Shown: positions 5,552-7,228 of the stretch, piece after piece
How positions within the stretch are numbered: position 1 is the stretch's first letter
Layout of the letters: each line of letters begins with the position of its first letter
Origin: Chloroflexota bacterium
Lineage (GTDB): Bacteria; Chloroflexota; Limnocylindria; P2-11E
Assembly (NCBI GenBank): GCA_013695575.1
Contig: JACDAF010000144.1
Coordinates: 1 to 7,228, forward strand
Length of the DNA: 7,228 nucleotides
Reading direction: 5' to 3'
Notes under the pieces: model-generated
What the model was told of the DNA's origin: nothing
The model's database searches: none
Seen by the model: only the letters and a program-made list of their open reading frames with translations
Program-made: the position numbers and the translations under genes

Positions 5552-6042
5552 TACGCCGCCAGGATCGTGCGATCGCGCGGCGCGATCATGCTCAGCGCCA
5601 CCGAGATCTCGGTGCGCAGACCCTCGAACGCGATGCGCTCCTCGACGTCGTTGGAATCGGCCACGTCTCGTCGATCGCCGTGTTCGGCGAGCTCATCGAG
5701 CGATATCGTCCGCTGTTGCGTCTCATCTTCGTTCGCCGTTTGGCGAGTCCGAGAGCGCTCGTTCAGGCGGCGCATCTCATCGATGATCGCGCCACGGATG
5801 CGCGCGCGCGCGAAAGCTTCGAATGGAACACCCCGCTCCGGGTTGAAACGGTCGATGGCCTGGATCAGACCGATCGTTCCGGCGGCCTCGCGGTCCTCAG
5901 GGCTGTCCAGCGCGTCGGCGCTGATCCGGAACCGCCTGGCCGCCGCCGTGGCCAGCGGGCGGTACAGCTCGATCAACTCAGCTCGAGCTGTCAAGTCTCC
6001 CGTCCGGCAGCGTGCCCAGTACTCGTCTGTGCGCGGATCCAT
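5404..6042 (-). CDS. FliA/WhiG-type RNA polymerase sigma factor, apparently lacking region 3
   Basis: A 212-residue sigma-70-family factor. Residues 25-93 match region 2: LIELYRPLATAAARRF, GTIGLIQAIDRFNPERG (55-71) and FEAFARARIRGAIIDEMRRLN (74-94). The RIRGAIIDE-RRL block is characteristic of the FliA (sigma-28)/WhiG/SigB-like group. Residues 140-198 match region 4: MIAPRDRTILAAYYSEGLTL, then the helix-turn-helix IGMRFGFSEARACQIHGKAIRQLR. Between RRLN (91-94) and SLDEL (114-118) only about 20 residues remain, where FliA proteins usually carry a ~60-residue region 3; hence the short length (FliA is typically ~240). The ATG at 6042 has GGGGAG nine to ten bases upstream. An open frame extends further upstream but has no better start and no recognisable sequence. 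Target genes (motility, development or stress) are unknown. Confidence 0.88.
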   Translation of the reverse strand: MDPRTDEYWARCRTGDLTARAELIELYRPLATAAARRFRISADALDSPEDREAAGTIGLIQAIDRFNPERGVPFEAFARARIRGAIIDEMRRLNERSRTRQTANEDETQQRTISLDELAEHGDRRDVADSNDVEERIAFEGLRTEISVALSMIAPRDRTILAAYYSEGLTLAAIGMRFGFSEARACQIHGKAIRQLRSLMGVAVPASFVTAA

Positions 6043-6088
6043 GGTGCTGCTCTCCCCGTGCTGCACCGCTCGGTCGAGCGACCAGCAC
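6043..6088 (-). promoter_or_regulatory. Sigma-factor 5' leader: Shine-Dalgarno and hairpin with two mutually exclusive pairings
   Basis: On the minus strand, GTGCTG (6088-6083) can pair with CAGCAC at 6063-6058. This forms a hairpin whose upper stem is CGCTC/GAGCG (6080-6076/6071-6067) around a 4-base loop, ending directly before the GGGGAGA ribosome-binding site (6057-6051). The same GTGCTG can instead pair with a second CAGCAC at 6049-6044, between the Shine-Dalgarno and the ATG, which would trap the ribosome site. The repeats are exact; regulation is inference. Confidence 0.4.
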
Positions 6089-6197
6089 CCTGTGCCGGTT
6101 GATGCTCGACGTGCGGCCGCGACCGGCCTATCCCCACTCAGGCACTGTTCGCGGTACCCACATGAGGGCGGCTGGATTGAGTACGACCCGGCCCCGA

Positions 6198-6216
6198 AGA
6201 CACCCTGGGGGTGTTT
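6198..6216. repeat. Short perfect hairpin-forming inverted repeat
   Basis: ACACCC (6200-6205) and GGGTGT (6209-6214) are complementary around a TGG loop. The stem extends by a G-T and an A-T pair (6199/6215 and 6198/6216). Only two or three Ts follow on the plus strand, so it is a poor intrinsic terminator. It lies about 155 bases upstream of the sigma gene and could be an operator or attenuator. No function is shown by the sequence. Confidence 0.3.
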
Positions 6217-6261
6217 GTGGGCATCGCGACGGAGTCCATCTGCTGGGAGATCCGAGGCGGA

Positions 6262-6389
6262 CATCGGGCTGCGAACGCGGGCGGCGCCCCTCGGGCGGCT
6301 CCAAGTGGTCCAGCCCGGCGGCATCGGGCTCAGCCCGAGACCTCGGCCGCGCGCGTGTCAGAGGTATCTGCGACATGCGGGCATCGGGC
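6262..6389. repeat. Three CATCGGGC octamers spaced exactly 60 bases apart
   Basis: CATCGGGC occurs at 6262-6269, 6322-6329 and 6382-6389, each preceded within a base or two by GCGG. The 60-base units between them are otherwise not alike, so this is not an ordinary tandem duplication. The middle copy sits in a palindrome: TCGGGCT (6324-6330), C, AGCCCGA (6332-6338). Possible readings are binding sites for a regulator of the divergent genes, or a 20-residue periodicity in an old coding frame (each octamer reads His-Arg-Ala in the frame beginning at 6211). Confidence 0.4.
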
Positions 6390-6486
6390 CGCGCGGAGGA
6401 ATCTGTATGGGCTGGCCTCGCAGGTGCGTGAGGACGGATTGGTGGAGGAGCGACAACGCAGGGCTCGGCGGCGGGGCGGCTACTGA
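6355..6486 (+). pseudogene. Possible helix-turn-helix-like coding remnant
   Basis: In this frame the sequence reads VSEVSATCG, then RRNLYGLASQVREDGLVEE, then a basic end RRARRRGGY before TGA 6484-6486. The pattern (E-V at the helix start, a Gly turn, R-R-N-x-Y recognition-helix style, then EDGLVEE and a basic wing) resembles winged-helix regulators of PadR/MarR type. Third-position GC is about 72%, clearly below the real genes here. No full N-terminal domain is visible upstream, and the frame has no good start beyond GTG 6355. A competing ATG at 6407 in another frame has GGAGGA six bases upstream but encodes an unconvincing 96-residue arginine- and glycine-rich product. Chance is a real possibility for both. 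Confidence 0.15.
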
Positions 6487-6529
6487 CGCCGATCGCGGCA
6501 GCGATGCCAGATGTCGCCCGAGACCGGCT

Positions 6530-6579
6530 GGGGGCCCCCTGATGCGAGCGCCGGCCGGGGGCCGCGGGGCGAGCGCCGG
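6530..6579. repeat. 11-bp direct repeat and GGGGGCCCCC palindrome in the intergenic region
   Basis: GCGAGCGCCGG occurs at 6544-6554 and again at 6569-6579, 25 bases apart start to start. A 10-bp palindrome, GGGGGCCCCC, sits at 6530-6539. They lie just upstream of the AT-rich promoter-like island of the LuxR-type gene, a reasonable place for regulator sites, though GC-rich DNA produces such repeats readily. Confidence 0.35.
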
Positions 6580-6582
6580 AAA

Positions 6583-6636
6583 GCGTATGAATATGTACCT
6601 AATTGACACCTACCCTGCCTGGATGCTCTGTACTGT
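6583..6636 (+). promoter_or_regulatory. AT-rich island with perfect TTGACA, candidate promoter of the LuxR-type gene
   Basis: Bases 6584-6608 are the most AT-rich stretch in the window (TATGAATATGTACCTAATTG, then ACA). They contain a perfect -35 consensus TTGACA at 6603-6608. The best -10-like hexamers downstream, TGTACT (6629-6634) and TACTGT (6631-6636), are 20-22 bases away, which is too far for a standard promoter. A -10 near 6625 would be a very poor match. The island may also serve leftward transcription. Confidence 0.35.
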
Positions 6637-6654
6637 TGCTCTCGCCAGGGCAGG
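6614..6654 (+). promoter_or_regulatory. Inverted repeat in the leader of the LuxR-type gene
   Basis: CCTGC (6614-6618) plus CTGG (6619-6622) pair with CCAG (6645-6648) plus GCAGG (6650-6654), with one bulged G and a 22-base loop. It overlaps the region where the -10 should lie and ends 39 bases before the chosen start. It could be a leader hairpin or an operator bound as DNA. No T-tract follows. Confidence 0.3.
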
Positions 6655-6693
6655 ATCGGCTCGAACCCCTGAGCGATCAAGGTGGGAATGCGG

Positions 6694-7228
6694 GTGAGCG
6701 TGGAGTCCCGTCAACCGGCTGTGTTGGTCCTTGACGTGGAAGGAAGCATATTCGCCCAGGTCCGGGAGCTCGGCCTCGGCGCGTCGCTGTGGCGCATCAC
6801 GGACGCGCGGCGCGTGGCTGCGCTCGGCGGCATGGACCTCGCGATCTATGCCGTGAGCGACCAGGTGGACTGGAGCGCGGCACGTGCCCTCGGCGAGCGC
6901 TGCTGGACCGTGTTGCTCGCCCAAAGACCACGCCGAGACGAGGCAGAGGAGGCTCTGCGCCACGGGCTCGCAGGCTACCTCGACGCCGGGCTGACGGCCG
7001 ATGTCCTCCGCCGTGCCTTGAACGGCGTGCTCCGTGGCGAGCTCGCGTACTCGCGCGACACCGTGGGCTCCTGGCTCAAGGGCGCGCGCGCGCCCGCACG
7101 CGCGGGCCGCATCGATGCGCTGACCCCCCGCCAGCGGCAGATCATCCGGCTGATCGCTGAGGGCGCGTCCGACAAGGAGATCGGCAGCGCGCTTGGTATC
7201 GCGACCACGACGGCCCAAAAACACGTCA
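6694..7228 (+). CDS. LuxR/NarL-type regulator with degenerate receiver domain (3' end outside window)
   Basis: 178 codons are visible and the frame is open at the window edge. Residues 8-117 follow a response-regulator receiver layout: first strand AVLVLD; third strand MDLAIYAVS; then TVLLAQ; then HGLAGYLDAG and a final helix LRRALNGVLRGE. The key residues are lost: the phosphorylated Asp position is Ala53 or thereabouts, the usual Thr/Ser after strand 4 is absent, and the GYLLKD lysine is replaced (GYLDAG). Residues 143-178 are a clear LuxR helix-turn-helix: LTPRQRQIIRLIAEGASDKEI, then ALGIATTTAQKHV, truncated before its last helix. A 20-residue Ala/Arg/Gly linker joins them. Start: GTG 6694 has AGGTGG (6680-6685) eight bases upstream; the in-frame ATG at 6688 is only two bases from it. 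Partner and targets are unknown. Confidence 0.85.
   Translation, partial: MSVESRQPAVLVLDVEGSIFAQVRELGLGASLWRITDARRVAALGGMDLAIYAVSDQVDWSAARALGERCWTVLLAQRPRRDEAEEALRHGLAGYLDAGLTADVLRRALNGVLRGELAYSRDTVGSWLKGARAPARAGRIDALTPRQRQIIRLIAEGASDKEIGSALGIATTTAQKHV

Noticed and set aside
5347..6102. A 251-codon plus-strand frame and a longer one at 5567-6697 across the sigma gene
   Set aside because: They are antisense to a sigma factor with clear region 2 and region 4 motifs, and they read as low-complexity Arg/Ser/Ala-rich sequence.
6090..6190. Cyclic-di-GMP-type riboswitch or a sigma-28 promoter (autoregulation) upstream of the sigma gene
   Set aside because: A CACAGGG stretch and a GGGGATAG sequence on the minus strand were suggestive, but the remaining conserved parts of either element are not there.
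6262..6389. CRISPR array
   Set aside because: Only an 8-base unit repeats. CRISPR repeats are over 20 bases and near identical, and no cas gene is present.
6407..6697. A 96-codon frame with a good GGAGGA before ATG 6407
   Set aside because: The product is Arg/Gly/Ala-rich with no domain, its codon use is unlike the neighbours, and it overlaps the promoter-like region of the next gene. It is mentioned only as an alternative to the remnant at 6355-6486.
7081..7107. GC-alternating palindrome GGCGCGCGCGCGCC and an adjacent GCCCGC/GCGGGC hairpin
   Set aside because: They lie inside the Ala/Arg/Gly linker of the LuxR-type gene and are explained by GCG/CGC codons; no separate function is supported.

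Overview
This is a GC-rich (roughly two-thirds G+C or more) bacterial chromosomal segment built around a complete amino-group-carrier-protein operon, lysW-lysX-lysY-lysZ-lysJ-lysK. Carrier-protein (LysW) biosynthesis is known from Thermus/Deinococcus, many Archaea and some GC-rich bacteria such as Chloroflexota-like lineages. The GC content, the very compact stop/start overlaps, a FliA/WhiG-type sigma factor and a LuxR-type regulator fit a GC-rich Chloroflexota-like or Dormibacterota-like bacterium. That taxonomic guess is inference only; the window has no rRNA or marker gene to prove it.

Layout. Bases 1-101 hold the probable 3' tail of an unidentified gene. A tRNA-Lys(CUU) follows at 147-218, with a plausible promoter just upstream and no clear terminator behind it. 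A 126-base leader (219-344) with local hairpins leads to the tiny lysW (54 codons, ending in the diagnostic EDWGE). From there to 5378 the genes are packed on the plus strand: lysX (ATP-grasp ligase), lysY (ArgC-like reductase), lysZ (ArgB-like kinase), lysJ (ArgD-like aminotransferase) and lysK (ArgE/M20-like deacylase). Nearly every junction is an ATGA- or GTGA-type overlap, so the genes are probably co-transcribed and translationally coupled.

How they work together. LysX joins the amino group of alpha-aminoadipate (or glutamate) to the C-terminal glutamate of LysW. LysZ phosphorylates the side-chain carboxylate, LysY reduces it to the semialdehyde, LysJ aminates it, and LysK releases lysine (or ornithine) and recycles LysW. 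Every catalytic step from carrier loading to product release is present. The earlier homocitrate/alpha-aminoadipate genes are not in the window, so lysine versus ornithine/arginine versus dual use cannot be settled here.

At 5404-6042 on the minus strand, convergent with lysK and only 25 bases from it, lies a sigma-70-family factor of FliA/WhiG type. It appears to lack the region-3 domain. A 651-base intergenic region (6043-6693) separates it from a divergent plus-strand LuxR-type regulator that runs off the window end and whose receiver domain has lost its phosphorylation residues. The intergenic region holds several hairpins, short direct repeats, a curious triplicate octamer spaced exactly 60 bases apart, an AT-rich promoter-like island and a faint helix-turn-helix-like coding remnant, but no gene I can support firmly.
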